Source: Betaproteobacteria bacterium (GTDB taxonomy: Bacteria > Pseudomonadota > Gammaproteobacteria > Burkholderiales > Rhodocyclaceae). From it: a DNA stretch of 64,000 bases. Of this stretch, positions 28,861-39,578 are shown piece after piece. Position 1 is the first letter of the stretch; every line of letters starts with the position of its first letter. The notes beneath the pieces were generated by a model. That model was not told the DNA's origin. It searched no databases and was given only the letters and a program-made list of their open reading frames with translations. The stretch covers positions 248,001 through 312,000 of the forward strand of contig WQYQ01000001.1 of the NCBI GenBank assembly GCA_009781175.1, read 5' to 3'. The position numbers were made by a program, and so were the translations under genes.

Positions 28861-29798
28861 TCCTGCCCTTGTGGCGCGATGCGATAACCACCCTCCCCTG
28901 GACCGGGCCTCGGTTCCGGGCGACCGAATACGATCGCTTGTGGATTACGTTCAAGAATTTCAACCAATTTCGAAAACTCGCTGCTGGTGCGCTGCAATTC
29001 GATAAGCGTGTCGCCAATGCGCAGGCTGCCCACACCCATTTGCAGATCCTGCCCCAACGCATCCCAACGCGTTCCAAGGGCGTCGATACTTTGCGAGGCG
29101 CGCTGCAGACCGGCAAGCGTTTGCGGAAGCTCGGACGAACTCCGCGCCAGATTATTCAGCGTTGTATCGATTTTGTCCGAATCCAGCCGCGCGGCGAAAC
29201 GATTCATACGCTCCATCAACTCGGGCGTTTTCGCCAAGAGCGTTTCTAGATGGCGTGAAGAGTCATCCAGATGCGTCAGGGTTCTGGAAAGTCGCGCGCG
29301 ATTGTCTGTATCGAGCACTTCGCCCAAACGATCCGCCACCACGCGAATCCGTTCAATCGCCTCCAGCGCTGCATCGGTCGGACTCGAAGCCCGGGTATTG
29401 AGTTCGATATGCGGCAGACCGTCGAGGCTAGGCGGAATCGCCTGGGGATTGGAACCATCGTCATCGAGCTGGACAAACACAAAGCCCGTAACTCCTTGCG
29501 TGCCCAAACTGGCGCGCGTCGCCTGGGTGAGCGGAATGCCCGCCGAAAGACGCAGGCGAACCAGGATGCGCCGCGGCGTCTGCGGATCGAAATCGATATT
29601 GGTCACACGGCCCGCACGCAGGCCGCGGAAGCGAACCGCCGCCTGCTCATTGAGGCCATTGACGCCCGCATCGGTATACAGCACGACGGTGTAAGTCTGT
29701 TCGCTCCGGCCGGATAACCACCAGACGGAGAACGCCAGCGCGGCCCCCAGCACCAGCACGAAGAGTCCGACAGAGAAAGCGTAAGCGCGGTTTTCCAT
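28857..29798 (-). CDS. MlaD (MCE) family protein
   Basis: N-terminal TM then VNGLNEQAAVRFRGLRAGRVTNIDFDPQTPRRILVRLRLSAGIPLTQATRA (MCE domain). Confidence 0.92.
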   Translation of the reverse strand: MENRAYAFSVGLFVLVLGAALAFSVWWLSGRSEQTYTVVLYTDAGVNGLNEQAAVRFRGLRAGRVTNIDFDPQTPRRILVRLRLSAGIPLTQATRASLGTQGVTGFVFVQLDDDGSNPQAIPPSLDGLPHIELNTRASSPTDAALEAIERIRVVADRLGEVLDTDNRARLSRTLTHLDDSSRHLETLLAKTPELMERMNRFAARLDSDKIDTTLNNLARSSSELPQTLAGLQRASQSIDALGTRWDALGQDLQMGVGSLRIGDTLIELQRTSSEFSKLVEILERNPQAIVFGRPEPRPGPGEGGYRIAPQGQE

Positions 29799-30571
29799 CA
29801 GTCGCTCTGTTTGCCTCGACGCAGTGCGTGCAGGCTGCGTTCGCTAAGAAAGAAACGCTCGATGAAAGGATGTTGAACATGCACGATTTGATCGAGCGGG
29901 CCTACCGCGAGTATACGTCGCTCAGCGACAACCGCCACACGGCTGGCCAATGCGGACAAGGTATCCAGGTCGTGCGTAACAAAAACCACGGTTAAATTGA
30001 GCGCGCTGTGCAAAGCGCGAATCAATTCGACGAACGCGCCAGCACGGTCAGGGTCGAGCCCCGCGGTCGGCTCGTCGAGCAGCAATAATTCCGGGTCGAG
30101 CGCCAGCGCACGAGCCAGCGCAACACGCTTGATCATCCCGCCCGACAATTCGGCCGGCATGCGCCACGCCGCATCGTGGCTAATTTCCACCATGGCGAGT
30201 TTGGTGAAAACGAGATCGCGTATTTCCGCCTCGGGCAAAAAACCGAGTTCGCGCAGCGGAAACGCCACATTGTCGAAAACATTCAATGCGGAAAACAAGG
30301 CGCCCTGCTGGAACAGCATGCCCAGTCTGCGTTGCCGGTCCTGCCGCGTATCGCGGTCGCCCGCATGCTGCGGCTCGCCAAAAAGCTGAATGCCGCCTTC
30401 GGTCGGCAGTAGCAAACCAACGATTTGTCTGAGCAAGGTCGTTTTACCGCAGCCCGACCCTCCCACGAGCGCAAGCAATTCGCCGCGCGCAACCTCCAGA
30501 TCGACCCGGCGCAGAATCCAGCGTGGCCCGAAGCGGATTCCCAGACCTCGAATCTCGATCAGCGCGCTCAT
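29798..30571 (-). CDS. ABC transporter ATP-binding protein, MlaF-like
   Basis: Walker A GGSGCGKTT, signature LSGGMIKRVALARAL, LLLDEPTAGLDP. Confidence 0.93.
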   Translation of the reverse strand: MSALIEIRGLGIRFGPRWILRRVDLEVARGELLALVGGSGCGKTTLLRQIVGLLLPTEGGIQLFGEPQHAGDRDTRQDRQRRLGMLFQQGALFSALNVFDNVAFPLRELGFLPEAEIRDLVFTKLAMVEISHDAAWRMPAELSGGMIKRVALARALALDPELLLLDEPTAGLDPDRAGAFVELIRALHSALNLTVVFVTHDLDTLSALASRVAVVAERRILAVGPLDQIVHVQHPFIERFFLSERSLHALRRGKQSD

Positions 30572-31683
30572 CCGCCCACCAGTCCGATATTGCGTGTTGC
30601 CAACGCGAAAACCGCGTCAAGCAAAATCACCAGCGTAATGGCCGTCACAACCGAACGGGTGGTATTGGCCGAAAGGCTTTCCGTGTTCGGCTTGACCCGC
30701 AAGCCGAAATGACAGGCCACGAGGGCAATCGTCATGCCAAAAACCAAGCCCTTGGACAAGGCGATCCAAACATTGGGAACCGGCACCGCACGCGGCAAAT
30801 TGGCAATGAAGAACGGGTAATCGATACCCAGTTGATAATGCGCAACCAGCACGCCGCCGGCGATTGCAATACCGCTTGTCCAGGTCACGAGCAGCGGCAT
30901 GGCGAGCGCGAGCGCGACAACTTTCGGCAGCACGAGCCGCAAGTGACGTGGCACGCCCATCGTCGCCAAGGCGTCGATTTCCTCGGTCACCCGCATCGTG
31001 CCGAGCTGTGCCGTCATTGCTGAACCGGAACGTCCGGCCACGAGCACCGCAATCAGAACAGGACCCAATTCGCGGATGATGCCGACACCCAGCACATCCA
31101 CGATAAAAGCCTCGGCGCCGAAGCGTCTGAGTTGCAAGGCAAACAGGTACGACAGCACAACCCCGATCAGGAATGCGACCAGCGCGCTGACCGGCATCGC
31201 GCGCACACCGGCCTTGTACAAATTCGCCGATATTTCGCGCCACGGTATATGACGCGGACTGCGCAGAATATAGCCGGTCTCGATAATCAACTGTCCGAGC
31301 AAAGCGATTGCGGCATACACGTGCCCGACAAAAACCATCGCCGCGAGACCGATATCTTCAACCCCCATGCGGAAACGCCTGCGCGGGCGACGCATGAGTT
31401 TATCCGGCGGCCTCTTCTCCAAGCGCTCAAACAAAGCCTTGTATTCGGGCGGAAGCTGTATATCCGCCGGGAAACGACTGCCCCAATGGCGCCAAAGCAG
31501 CAAGGCACCATAAGTATCCAAGGCTGAAAGCCTGCTTAAATCCCAGCGCGTATCACTGGATGTACGCGTAGTTTCCGCACGCAAGCGCGGCAGACATTTG
31601 CGCAAGCAGCTTAAGGTCCAAGAGCCAGTCAGCCGGACGCCTTCATCTACGAATTCGATCTTCGGCGCCGACCCCGGCTGCAT
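30568..31683 (-). CDS. MlaE-like ABC transporter permease with N-terminal STAS-like region
   Basis: VLVAGRSGSAMTAQLGTMRVTEEIDALATMGVPRHLRLVLPKVVALALAMPLLV; SSDTRWDLSRLSALDTYGALLLWRHWG STAS-like. Confidence 0.92.
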   Translation of the reverse strand: MQPGSAPKIEFVDEGVRLTGSWTLSCLRKCLPRLRAETTRTSSDTRWDLSRLSALDTYGALLLWRHWGSRFPADIQLPPEYKALFERLEKRPPDKLMRRPRRRFRMGVEDIGLAAMVFVGHVYAAIALLGQLIIETGYILRSPRHIPWREISANLYKAGVRAMPVSALVAFLIGVVLSYLFALQLRRFGAEAFIVDVLGVGIIRELGPVLIAVLVAGRSGSAMTAQLGTMRVTEEIDALATMGVPRHLRLVLPKVVALALAMPLLVTWTSGIAIAGGVLVAHYQLGIDYPFFIANLPRAVPVPNVWIALSKGLVFGMTIALVACHFGLRVKPNTESLSANTTRSVVTAITLVILLDAVFALATRNIGLVGG

Positions 31684-33194
31684 CAGGTATCTCCAGCCAT
31701 TTGTTGTTTTTGCCGCTCGACGCGGAACTTGATCAGCACACCAACCGCGGCCCACTGCTGGCCTTCATCATCAAGTAAGGCGCTCGTTAGCGGACGATCG
31801 CGCAGCGCCCCATCGGCCGCGCTAACGATAAAACCTTTCTTACCCCGTTCGATCGAAAGCCCCATGATCAGATCGTCATCACGTGTGCGGTGCAAAATCA
31901 CCGCCAGGCGGAGACAAAGAATCAGCAGCCAATCGCGCTCGCTCGGTTCGAGCCCCCGCACGCGATCGAGCTTCCCGCGGTGCGCGAGTGCCAAGGTCGC
32001 AAGCCGGGCCTGATCCATGCGCGAGTAGCCTGGCATATCGGCATTCGCCAGGATATATGCGCTGTGCTTGTGGTAGCTCGCATGCGCGACGGACAAACCG
32101 ATTTCATGCAAACGACAGGCCCAGCCGAGGAAGCGCCGGTCGATATTGTCCGGGTCGATCGTCGCCGGCAGCATTTGTTCCAAAAGTCGTTGCGCGCTTT
32201 GCGTCACACGCAGCGCCTGGGGCACATCGACCTGATAACGCCGCATGAATACTTCAGCCGTCGCATCGCGTTGATCATGGTGCGCATGCCGGCCCGACAA
32301 GTCGTACAGAACTCCCAGACGCAGCGCGCCATCGGAAAAATCGATCCGCTCGATCCCGAAACCCTCGACAACCGCATTCATGATCGCAAACCCGCCGAGC
32401 AAAACCGGTATGCGATCGGCGCGCAACCCATCAAACGACAAGCGCGCGACATTCCCAGCCTTGAGAATCTCGGCCCGCAGCAGCGCAAGGCCTTCGCGCG
32501 TAATACCGCCGCCGGAAAAGCCGTTCAATTCAAGAATTTCGAGCAGCGCTTTGGCGCTGCCGCTGGAAGCGACGGTCAGATCCCAACCGACTTCGCGGTA
32601 GGTACGAGCAATCGTTTCGATCTCTTTGAGCGCCGCCAGCTCGGCTTCGCGCAAGCTGTGTTTATCGACGCGGCCATTGGGAAAGTAGCGCAGACTATAG
32701 CTGACGCATCCCATGTAAAGCGATTCGAGCACGATAGGCTCGAAGCCGCGCCCGATGATGAATTCCGTTGAACCGCCACCAATATCGAAAACCAGCTGCT
32801 TATGTCCCGGATCGGGCAGGCTGTGTGCGACGCCGAGGTAGATCAGGCGCGCCTCCTCCCGCCCCGAGATCACTTCAATCGGGAAGCCCAACGCCACTTC
32901 GGCCTGCTCAAGAAAACTCCCCGCATTTTTGGCCACGCGCAGGGTATTGGTCGCCACCGCCCGTACCTGTTCGGGCTGAAAGCCGCGCAGGCGTTCACCG
33001 AACTTGCGCAGGGCGGCGAGCCCGCGTGCTTGCGAGGCGACATCGAGTTGCCGGTCGGCGGATAAGCCGGCGGCCAGCCGAACACTCTCCTTAAGATTAT
33101 CCTGGGCATAGATCTGGCTGCCTTCGACACGACCAACAATCAGACGGAAACTGTTGGAGCCTAGATCGACGGCAGCAATAAGCTCGTGCGGCAT
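31683..33194 (-). CDS. ppx: Exopolyphosphatase
   Basis: MPHELIAAVDLGSNSFRLIVGRVEG, VFDIGGGSTEFIIGRG; divergent from ppk. Confidence 0.95.
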   Translation of the reverse strand: MPHELIAAVDLGSNSFRLIVGRVEGSQIYAQDNLKESVRLAAGLSADRQLDVASQARGLAALRKFGERLRGFQPEQVRAVATNTLRVAKNAGSFLEQAEVALGFPIEVISGREEARLIYLGVAHSLPDPGHKQLVFDIGGGSTEFIIGRGFEPIVLESLYMGCVSYSLRYFPNGRVDKHSLREAELAALKEIETIARTYREVGWDLTVASSGSAKALLEILELNGFSGGGITREGLALLRAEILKAGNVARLSFDGLRADRIPVLLGGFAIMNAVVEGFGIERIDFSDGALRLGVLYDLSGRHAHHDQRDATAEVFMRRYQVDVPQALRVTQSAQRLLEQMLPATIDPDNIDRRFLGWACRLHEIGLSVAHASYHKHSAYILANADMPGYSRMDQARLATLALAHRGKLDRVRGLEPSERDWLLILCLRLAVILHRTRDDDLIMGLSIERGKKGFIVSAADGALRDRPLTSALLDDEGQQWAAVGVLIKFRVERQKQQMAGDT

Positions 33195-33282
33195 GTGAAG
33201 CCCTATGAAAAACAGCACGCGGATTTTACCATCCGACCGTTGTGAAATAGCGTTAAACCCAAACCCCTTTAAGGCAGTTCCA

Positions 33283-33298
33283 GCCCATGCGCATGGGC
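33283..33298. promoter_or_regulatory. Perfect 16-bp palindrome between divergent ppx and ppk
   Basis: GCCCATGCGCATGGGC. Confidence 0.45.
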
Positions 33299-33350
33299 CT
33301 TCGCGCCGAAATGGCGGACAATAAACAAATTTGTACCAGGGGGTCATTGT

Positions 33351-35432
33351 ATGAGTCGTACCTGGCAGCACCAGCATCCACCTGCACATTTCATCAATCG
33401 TGAAATGTCTTTGTTGGCTTTTCAGCGCAGGGTGCTTGCCCAAGCTGCGGATAAGGACGTCCCCCTACTTGAGCGGCTGCGTTTTCTTTGCATCGTATCC
33501 AGCAACCTCGATGAATTCTTCGAAGTCCGCGTCGCCGGCGTGCGCGAACAAATCGCGCTCGGCACGCGTGCCAGAACGCCGGACGGTATGGCACCCCAAA
33601 CGCTATACAGCCAGATCTGCAAGGAAGTCCACAGCATCGTCGCCGAACAGTACGCCTTGCTCAACGACGTTATTTTGCCCGCGCTCGCCACCGAAGACAT
33701 CGTCTTCCTGCGCCGCAGCCTATGGACCGAAGAACAAAGCGCCTGGATTCGCGAATTCTTCTTCCGCGAAGTCATGCCGGTGCTTACGCCGATCGGCCTG
33801 GACCCCGCGCACCCGTTTCCGCGTGTACTCAACAAGAGTTTGAACTTCGCCGTCGAGCTTGAAGGACGCGACGCCTTCGGCCGCGCCTCGAATGCCGCGA
33901 TCGTCCAAGCGCCGCGCGTGCTGCCGCGCGTCATCCGGCTGCCCAAAGCGCTTGTCGGCGCCGAATACGGCTTTGTTTTCCTGTCTTCGATCCTGCATAC
34001 GCATGTCGGCGAACTATTCGAAGGCATGAGCGTGCTCGGCTGCTACCAGTTCCGCCTGACGCGCAATAGCGATTTGTTCGTCGACGAAGAAGAAGTCAAA
34101 GATCTGCGCGCCACGCTGGAGGGCGAACTGCAACAACGCCACTTCGGCGACGGCGTGCGGCTCGAAATCCCGGACAACTGTTCCGAATCGATGGCCGAGT
34201 TTTTGATGGGGCAATTCGGCCTGCTGCGCGAAGAGCTGTATCGCGTTCCCGGCATCGTCAATCTTGTGCGTTTGATGCAGGTGCCCGACTGGGTCGAGCG
34301 GCCCGATTTGAAATTCAAGCCTTTTCAGCCCGCGCTGCCCACGACGCTGACCAAGCAAACAGAAATTTTCAGCGCGATCCGTCGCGGCGACATCCTGCTG
34401 CACCATCCGTATCAGAGTTTCGCCCCGGTCATCGATCTGCTGCGCAGCGCCGCGGAAGATCCGCAAGTCGTCGCGATCAAAATGACGGTCTATCGTACCG
34501 GCACCGATTCGGTCCTGATGGAGCACCTGCTGCGCGCCGCCCAACAAGGCAAAGAGGTCACCGTCGTCGTTGAACTCATGGCCCGTTTCGACGAAGAGGC
34601 CAATATCGGCTGGGCCGCCAAGCTCGAAGAAGCGGGCGCGCATGTCGTCTACGGCGTATTCGGCTACAAGACGCATGCCAAGATGCTGCTGATCGTGCGG
34701 CGCGAGGACGAAGCCCTGCGCCGTTATGTGCATCTGGGCACAGGCAACTACCATCCGCGCACTACGCGCTTTTATACCGATTTCGGCCTGCTCACCGCGC
34801 ATCCTGACATCGGCAAGGATGTCAGCGAAATATTCAAACAACTGACCGGCCTCGGCCACGCGCGCATGCTCAAGCACCTGTGGCAAGCGCCCTTCACCCT
34901 GCAACCGAATGTCATCACCGCGATCCAGCGCGAAGCCGAAATCGCCCGCAACGGCGGCAAAGGCCGCATCATCGCCAAACTCAATGCGCTGCTCGAACCG
35001 GAAACGATCGAAGCGCTCTACGACGCAAGCGCCGCCGGCGTCGAAATCGATTTGATCGTGCGCGGCCCTTGCGCATTGCGGCCCAATGTCGCGGGCCTTT
35101 CGGAAAACATCAAAGTCCGTTCGGTGATCGGGCGCTTCCTTGAACACACGCGGGTGATCTATTTCGGCAACGGCGGCGAGGAACAGGTTTATTTATCGAG
35201 CGCCGATTGGATGGACCGCAATTTCTTCCGCCGCATCGAAATTGCTTTCCCTGTGTTGGACAGTCGCTTGCGTCGCCGCATCGTCAAGGAAGGGCTCAAA
35301 CCTTATCTGGGCGACAACTGCCAAGCGTGGCAACTCGATGGCGCCGATGGTTCCTACCGGCGCAAACAGACGCGCTCAACGCGGCGTGCCGCGCAAGAAA
35401 TTCTGCTCAAGGAAATTGCTGGGGTGAGCTGA
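33351..35432 (+). CDS. ppk1: Polyphosphate kinase 1
   Basis: HFINREMSLLAFQRRVLAQA, ILLHHPYQSF, YVHLGTGNYHPRTTRFYTDFGLLTA, DWMDRNFFRRIE. Confidence 0.97.
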   Translation: MSRTWQHQHPPAHFINREMSLLAFQRRVLAQAADKDVPLLERLRFLCIVSSNLDEFFEVRVAGVREQIALGTRARTPDGMAPQTLYSQICKEVHSIVAEQYALLNDVILPALATEDIVFLRRSLWTEEQSAWIREFFFREVMPVLTPIGLDPAHPFPRVLNKSLNFAVELEGRDAFGRASNAAIVQAPRVLPRVIRLPKALVGAEYGFVFLSSILHTHVGELFEGMSVLGCYQFRLTRNSDLFVDEEEVKDLRATLEGELQQRHFGDGVRLEIPDNCSESMAEFLMGQFGLLREELYRVPGIVNLVRLMQVPDWVERPDLKFKPFQPALPTTLTKQTEIFSAIRRGDILLHHPYQSFAPVIDLLRSAAEDPQVVAIKMTVYRTGTDSVLMEHLLRAAQQGKEVTVVVELMARFDEEANIGWAAKLEEAGAHVVYGVFGYKTHAKMLLIVRREDEALRRYVHLGTGNYHPRTTRFYTDFGLLTAHPDIGKDVSEIFKQLTGLGHARMLKHLWQAPFTLQPNVITAIQREAEIARNGGKGRIIAKLNALLEPETIEALYDASAAGVEIDLIVRGPCALRPNVAGLSENIKVRSVIGRFLEHTRVIYFGNGGEEQVYLSSADWMDRNFFRRIEIAFPVLDSRLRRRIVKEGLKPYLGDNCQAWQLDGADGSYRRKQTRSTRRAAQEILLKEIAGVS

Positions 35433-35465
35433 AGGGAGGAAAGCGCGGAGCCTGAGAATCCATTC

Positions 35466-37676
35466 TCAAGTGCGCCGCGCCTTCTCGACCCCCTGCACTT
35501 CGCCAATCAAAGCCAGGGCGTGCTGAACCTGCGTCGCGTTGCGGACTTCGACCGTGAAACGCATGAACGCCCGCCCGCTCTTCGACAGCGTATTGACGGC
35601 GATGACATTGAGTTTCTCGCGCGACAGGACTTCGGATATATCGCGCAACAAACCCTGGCGGTCATTGGCTTCCACGCCGATATCGACCGGGTAGACGTCG
35701 CTACGCTGGTCCTCCTCCGTTCTGCCGCCCCACTCCGCGGCAACCACGCGTTCCGGATGCTGCGAGGCAACATATTTGAAGTCGGGGCAATCCGAACGGT
35801 GAATCGACACGCCTTTGCCACGCGCCACGAAACCGCTCACCGGATCGGGCGGCGCGGGTTTGCAGCATTTAGCGAGCGAGGTCAGCAAACGCCCCACGCC
35901 GACAACAAGAATCTTGTCATCGCTTTTGCGCGCACGGCTGCGTGCGATCACGACATCCGGCGTGGCCTCGGTTTCTGCTGCGGACCCATGCAGCGCCATC
36001 TGGATTTGACGCGCTCCGATATCGCCGCGCCCTGCCGCAAGCAGAAAAGCATTGGCCGTTTTGAAATTAAGCTTGTGCGCAAGATCGTCAATGCTTGAAT
36101 GCGCCTGACTCTCGCGCTGCAATTCACGCAAAACGATTGCCCGGCCCTGAGCCAGCGTTTCCGTTTCTTCCTGGAGCGTAAACCAGCGCCGCACTTTCGT
36201 CCGCGCGCCCGAGGTCGCCAAATAACCGAGGTTGGGGTTGAGCCAATCGCGCGAGGGCCCACCTTGCTTCGCGGCGATGATTTCGACGACTTGCCCATTT
36301 TCCAACGGCGTATTGAGCGAGACCATCTGCCCATCGAGTTTCGCACCGCGGCAACGGTGCCCCAGATCCGAATGCAGCCGATAAGCAAAATCGATCGGCG
36401 TCGCGCCCGCAGGCAGATCGATCACCTTGCCTTGCGGCGTCATCGCATAAATCGTGTCATCGAGCGAAGCACGCTTGAAGTGGGATTCCCACTGCGCCGA
36501 ATCGTTGATTTCATCGCGCCACGAGAGCAACTGCCGCAGCAAGGCGATCTTTTCATCGTACTCACCGCCATCAGGAGCGCCTTCCTTATAGCGCCAATGC
36601 GCCGCCACGCCCAGCTCGGCGTGACGATGCATATCGTAAGTTCGGATCTGGACTTCGAGCGCGCGCCCATCGGCCGCGCGTACAGCCGTATGCAGACTTT
36701 GATAATCGTTGCCTTTGGGCCGCGAGATGTAATCGTCGTACTCGCCCGGAATCGGCTGCCACAGCGTATGCACGACCCCCAAGGCGATAAAGCAATCACG
36801 CACATCGCGCACCAGAACGCGCAAGGCACGCACGTCGTAGACCTGGGAAAAATCCAGATTCTTCGAGCGCATCTTGTTGTAGATGCTGTAAATGTGCTTC
36901 GGGCGACCATAAACTTCCGCCTCGACGCCGGTCGCCGCCAACTCATCCCGCAAACGTTCGGTCACAGTGGCGATGAAGGCCTCGCGTTCGACGCGGCGCT
37001 CGTCGAGCATCTTGGCAATCCGCTTATAGGTCTGCGGTTCGAGAAAGCGGAAAGAAAGATCTTCAAGCTCCCACTTCAATTGCCAGACGCCGAGCCGGTT
37101 CGCAAGCGGCGCATAAATGTTCATGCTCTCGTGCGCAATCTGCTCGCGCTCCGGATTTTCGTGCTCGGTGTAGTAACGCAAGGTTTGCGTCCGGCTCATC
37201 AAATGCAGCATAACCACGCGCAGGTCTTCAACCATCGCGAGCAGCATTTTGCGCAGGATCTCGGTCTGCGCGCGCGCACCGGAAATATCCGCACGCGCAA
37301 CATTGCGCGTCAAGGGCCGCAAGCCGTCGAGACGCCGCAGCCCTTCCACGAGACGCACCACATCGCGGCCGAAAGAAGTCTCCAAGGTCTCGGAAGGCGA
37401 CTCCAGGCTATCGCTGACCGCAAACAGAATCGCCGCCAGCCGCGTCGCGAGATCGAGTTTCAGCGCAACCGCGATCAAGGCCATTCCGAGCGCATGGCGC
37501 ACAACCGGCTCTCCGCTCGCGAGCAACTTGTCAGCGTAAATCGGCCGGGCAAAATCGAGCGCCCGACCAATCGCGGCATGCGCCTCGCCATCCAAACCCT
37601 GGGCAAGTTGTTCCAGCGTCGGCAGACTGCCGGCATCGGCATCGAGAGAATGAGCGACCTGAACCATACCGGACAT
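35466..37676 (-). CDS. relA: RelA-type (p)ppGpp synthetase (degenerate HD hydrolase region)
   Basis: Synthetase YGRPKHIYSIYNKMRSKNLDFSQVYDVRALRVLV, MHRHAELGVAAHWRYKEG, TGS and ACT regions; HD-domain catalytic motif absent (FAVSDS). Confidence 0.94.
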   Translation of the reverse strand: MSGMVQVAHSLDADAGSLPTLEQLAQGLDGEAHAAIGRALDFARPIYADKLLASGEPVVRHALGMALIAVALKLDLATRLAAILFAVSDSLESPSETLETSFGRDVVRLVEGLRRLDGLRPLTRNVARADISGARAQTEILRKMLLAMVEDLRVVMLHLMSRTQTLRYYTEHENPEREQIAHESMNIYAPLANRLGVWQLKWELEDLSFRFLEPQTYKRIAKMLDERRVEREAFIATVTERLRDELAATGVEAEVYGRPKHIYSIYNKMRSKNLDFSQVYDVRALRVLVRDVRDCFIALGVVHTLWQPIPGEYDDYISRPKGNDYQSLHTAVRAADGRALEVQIRTYDMHRHAELGVAAHWRYKEGAPDGGEYDEKIALLRQLLSWRDEINDSAQWESHFKRASLDDTIYAMTPQGKVIDLPAGATPIDFAYRLHSDLGHRCRGAKLDGQMVSLNTPLENGQVVEIIAAKQGGPSRDWLNPNLGYLATSGARTKVRRWFTLQEETETLAQGRAIVLRELQRESQAHSSIDDLAHKLNFKTANAFLLAAGRGDIGARQIQMALHGSAAETEATPDVVIARSRARKSDDKILVVGVGRLLTSLAKCCKPAPPDPVSGFVARGKGVSIHRSDCPDFKYVASQHPERVVAAEWGGRTEEDQRSDVYPVDIGVEANDRQGLLRDISEVLSREKLNVIAVNTLSKSGRAFMRFTVEVRNATQVQHALALIGEVQGVEKARRT

Positions 37677-37881
37677 TATCCCACGCTGGGTTTGGAATGG
37701 ATTCCGAACTGTCGTTAATCAGTCATTGAGCGGGGTCATCATGGCCCCCAGGTTAAAGCGACTCACCTCGGCTTTTCCCGACGTAACGGGGCAATGCCCA
37801 ATATCAATACGGGGTTTATAATTCTCAGATTCTTTACCTACCGTCTCACCTGCAAAAAACAGAAGGACAACGGAACATTTA

Positions 37882-39231
37882 ATGTCATTTGCTGAACTAG
37901 GACTGATCCCCGAACTGCTGCGCGCCGTCGAAGACGCCGGATACAGCGAGCCCACGCCAATCCAGCGCCAAGCCATTCCGATCGTACTCGAAGGGCGCGA
38001 TGTCATGGGCGGGGCGCAGACCGGCACCGGCAAAACGGCGGGTTTTACCCTGCCGCTGCTGCAAAAACTCGCGCGCTGGGCGAATACCAGCACATCGCCA
38101 GCGCGCCACCCGGTGCGTGCGCTCGTGCTCGCGCCGACGCGCGAACTGGCGATGCAGGTGCACGAATCGGTGCAAACCTACGCCAAGCACCTCACGCTGC
38201 GCTCGGCCTGCATTTACGGCGGCGTCGACATCAAACCGCAGCTTGCCGAATTACGCCGCGGCGTGGAAATCGTCGTCGCGACGCCGGGCCGCCTGCTCGA
38301 CCATGTGGAACAGCGCAGCATCGCGCTCGGCCAGGTGGAAATCGTCGTGCTCGACGAAGCCGACCGCATGCTCGACATGGGCTTCATTCCCGACATTCGC
38401 CGCATCCTTGGTTTGCTGCCGCAACAGCGCCAAAGCCTGTTGTTCTCGGCCACGTTCTCGGAAGAAATCAAAAAGCTGGCCGACACGATGCTGCAAAACC
38501 CGCAGCTCATCGAAGTCGCGCGCCGCAACACGGTCAGCGAAACGATCACGCACCGCGTCTACCCCGCCAACGCCAACATCAAGCGCGAGCTGCTGACCTG
38601 GCTGCTGCACGACGACCGCAATGCCTCGCAAGTGCTCGTTTTCGTCGCAACCAAGACCTACTGCGCCCGCTTGGCGCGGCAACTGCAGAAAGACGGCATT
38701 TCGGCCGACGCGATCCACGGCGACAAAAATCAGCAGCAACGCACCGAAGCGCTCGAAGGTTTCAAGAGCGGCCAGATCCGCGTTCTGGTCGCCACCGACG
38801 TCGCCGCGCGCGGTCTCGACATCGACGACCTGCCTTATGTCGTGAACTTCGAGCTGCCGCATACCGCGGAAGACTATGTGCACCGGATCGGCCGCACCGG
38901 CCGCGCAGGCAAGCAAGGCAATGCGGTATCGCTCGTCGCGCCCGAGGAGCAGATCCGTCTGAGCGCGATCGAAAAACTCATCAAACTCAAAATCCCGCAG
39001 GAAACCGTAGCCGGCTTCGACATCGCCGCCACACCGGATTCCACGCGGCGGATTTTGCGCAACCAGGCCGCGGACCGGCGCGCCCACATCGCGCCCGACG
39101 GTTTCGATTTCAGCCGCCCCTACTCCGTCCAGCCGGAAAGCGAAACAGAAACCGCTTCGGCATCCAGACCCAATCCGCTCAAACGGCCAATTCGTCCGGT
39201 TGCGGCCTTGCTGGGTGGAAGCGGACGCTGA
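37882..39231 (+). CDS. rhlE: DEAD-box ATP-dependent RNA helicase, RhlE-type
   Basis: [67 protein letters not shown]. Confidence 0.95.
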   Translation: MSFAELGLIPELLRAVEDAGYSEPTPIQRQAIPIVLEGRDVMGGAQTGTGKTAGFTLPLLQKLARWANTSTSPARHPVRALVLAPTRELAMQVHESVQTYAKHLTLRSACIYGGVDIKPQLAELRRGVEIVVATPGRLLDHVEQRSIALGQVEIVVLDEADRMLDMGFIPDIRRILGLLPQQRQSLLFSATFSEEIKKLADTMLQNPQLIEVARRNTVSETITHRVYPANANIKRELLTWLLHDDRNASQVLVFVATKTYCARLARQLQKDGISADAIHGDKNQQQRTEALEGFKSGQIRVLVATDVAARGLDIDDLPYVVNFELPHTAEDYVHRIGRTGRAGKQGNAVSLVAPEEQIRLSAIEKLIKLKIPQETVAGFDIAATPDSTRRILRNQAADRRAHIAPDGFDFSRPYSVQPESETETASASRPNPLKRPIRPVAALLGGSGR

Positions 39232-39260
39232 ACGCTCGCTTCCCTGCACGGCAATATTCC

Positions 39261-39295
39261 TTGCGAAAATGCATTCAAATTACTATAGTGAATGC
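39261..39295 (+). promoter_or_regulatory. Promoter of TA module 2 with embedded inverted repeat
   Basis: TTGCGA (39261-39266), 17-bp spacer, TATAGT (39284-39289); GCATTCA (39271-39277)/TGAATGC (39289-39295) inverted repeat flanks the -10. Confidence 0.6.
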
Positions 39296-39323
39296 GTCGA
39301 ATGCGTTTTTGTGAGGTGATTCC

Positions 39324-39578
39324 ATGGCAATGCTGACAGTACGCAATCTACCCGATGACGTACACCGTGCGCTGCGGGTGCAGGCTGCTCGACACGGACG
39401 CAGCACTGAGGCCGAAGTCCGCGAGATCCTGGCTGCCGCAGTCAAGCCGGAAACACGCGTTCGCTTGGGCGATGCCCTCGCGGCGCTGGGCCGCAAGGTC
39501 GGCCTGACGAACGAAGATTTCGAGGTCTTTCAGCAAGTGAGGGACAAAACGCCGGCCGAGCCGCTGAGGCTTGAATGA
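39324..39578 (+). CDS. FitA-like ribbon-helix-helix antitoxin
   Basis: MAMLTVRNLPDDVHRALRVQAARHGRSTEAEVREILAAAV; 4-nt overlap with PIN toxin. Confidence 0.93.
   Translation: MAMLTVRNLPDDVHRALRVQAARHGRSTEAEVREILAAAVKPETRVRLGDALAALGRKVGLTNEDFEVFQQVRDKTPAEPLRLE

Noticed and set aside
35453-35468. TGAGAAT-CC-ATTCTCA palindrome overlapping the relA stop codon
   Set aside because: Probably a simple stem-loop between convergent ppk and relA; no T-run and no further support
36099-37718. 539-aa plus-strand ORF
   Set aside because: Antisense of relA; no domain signal
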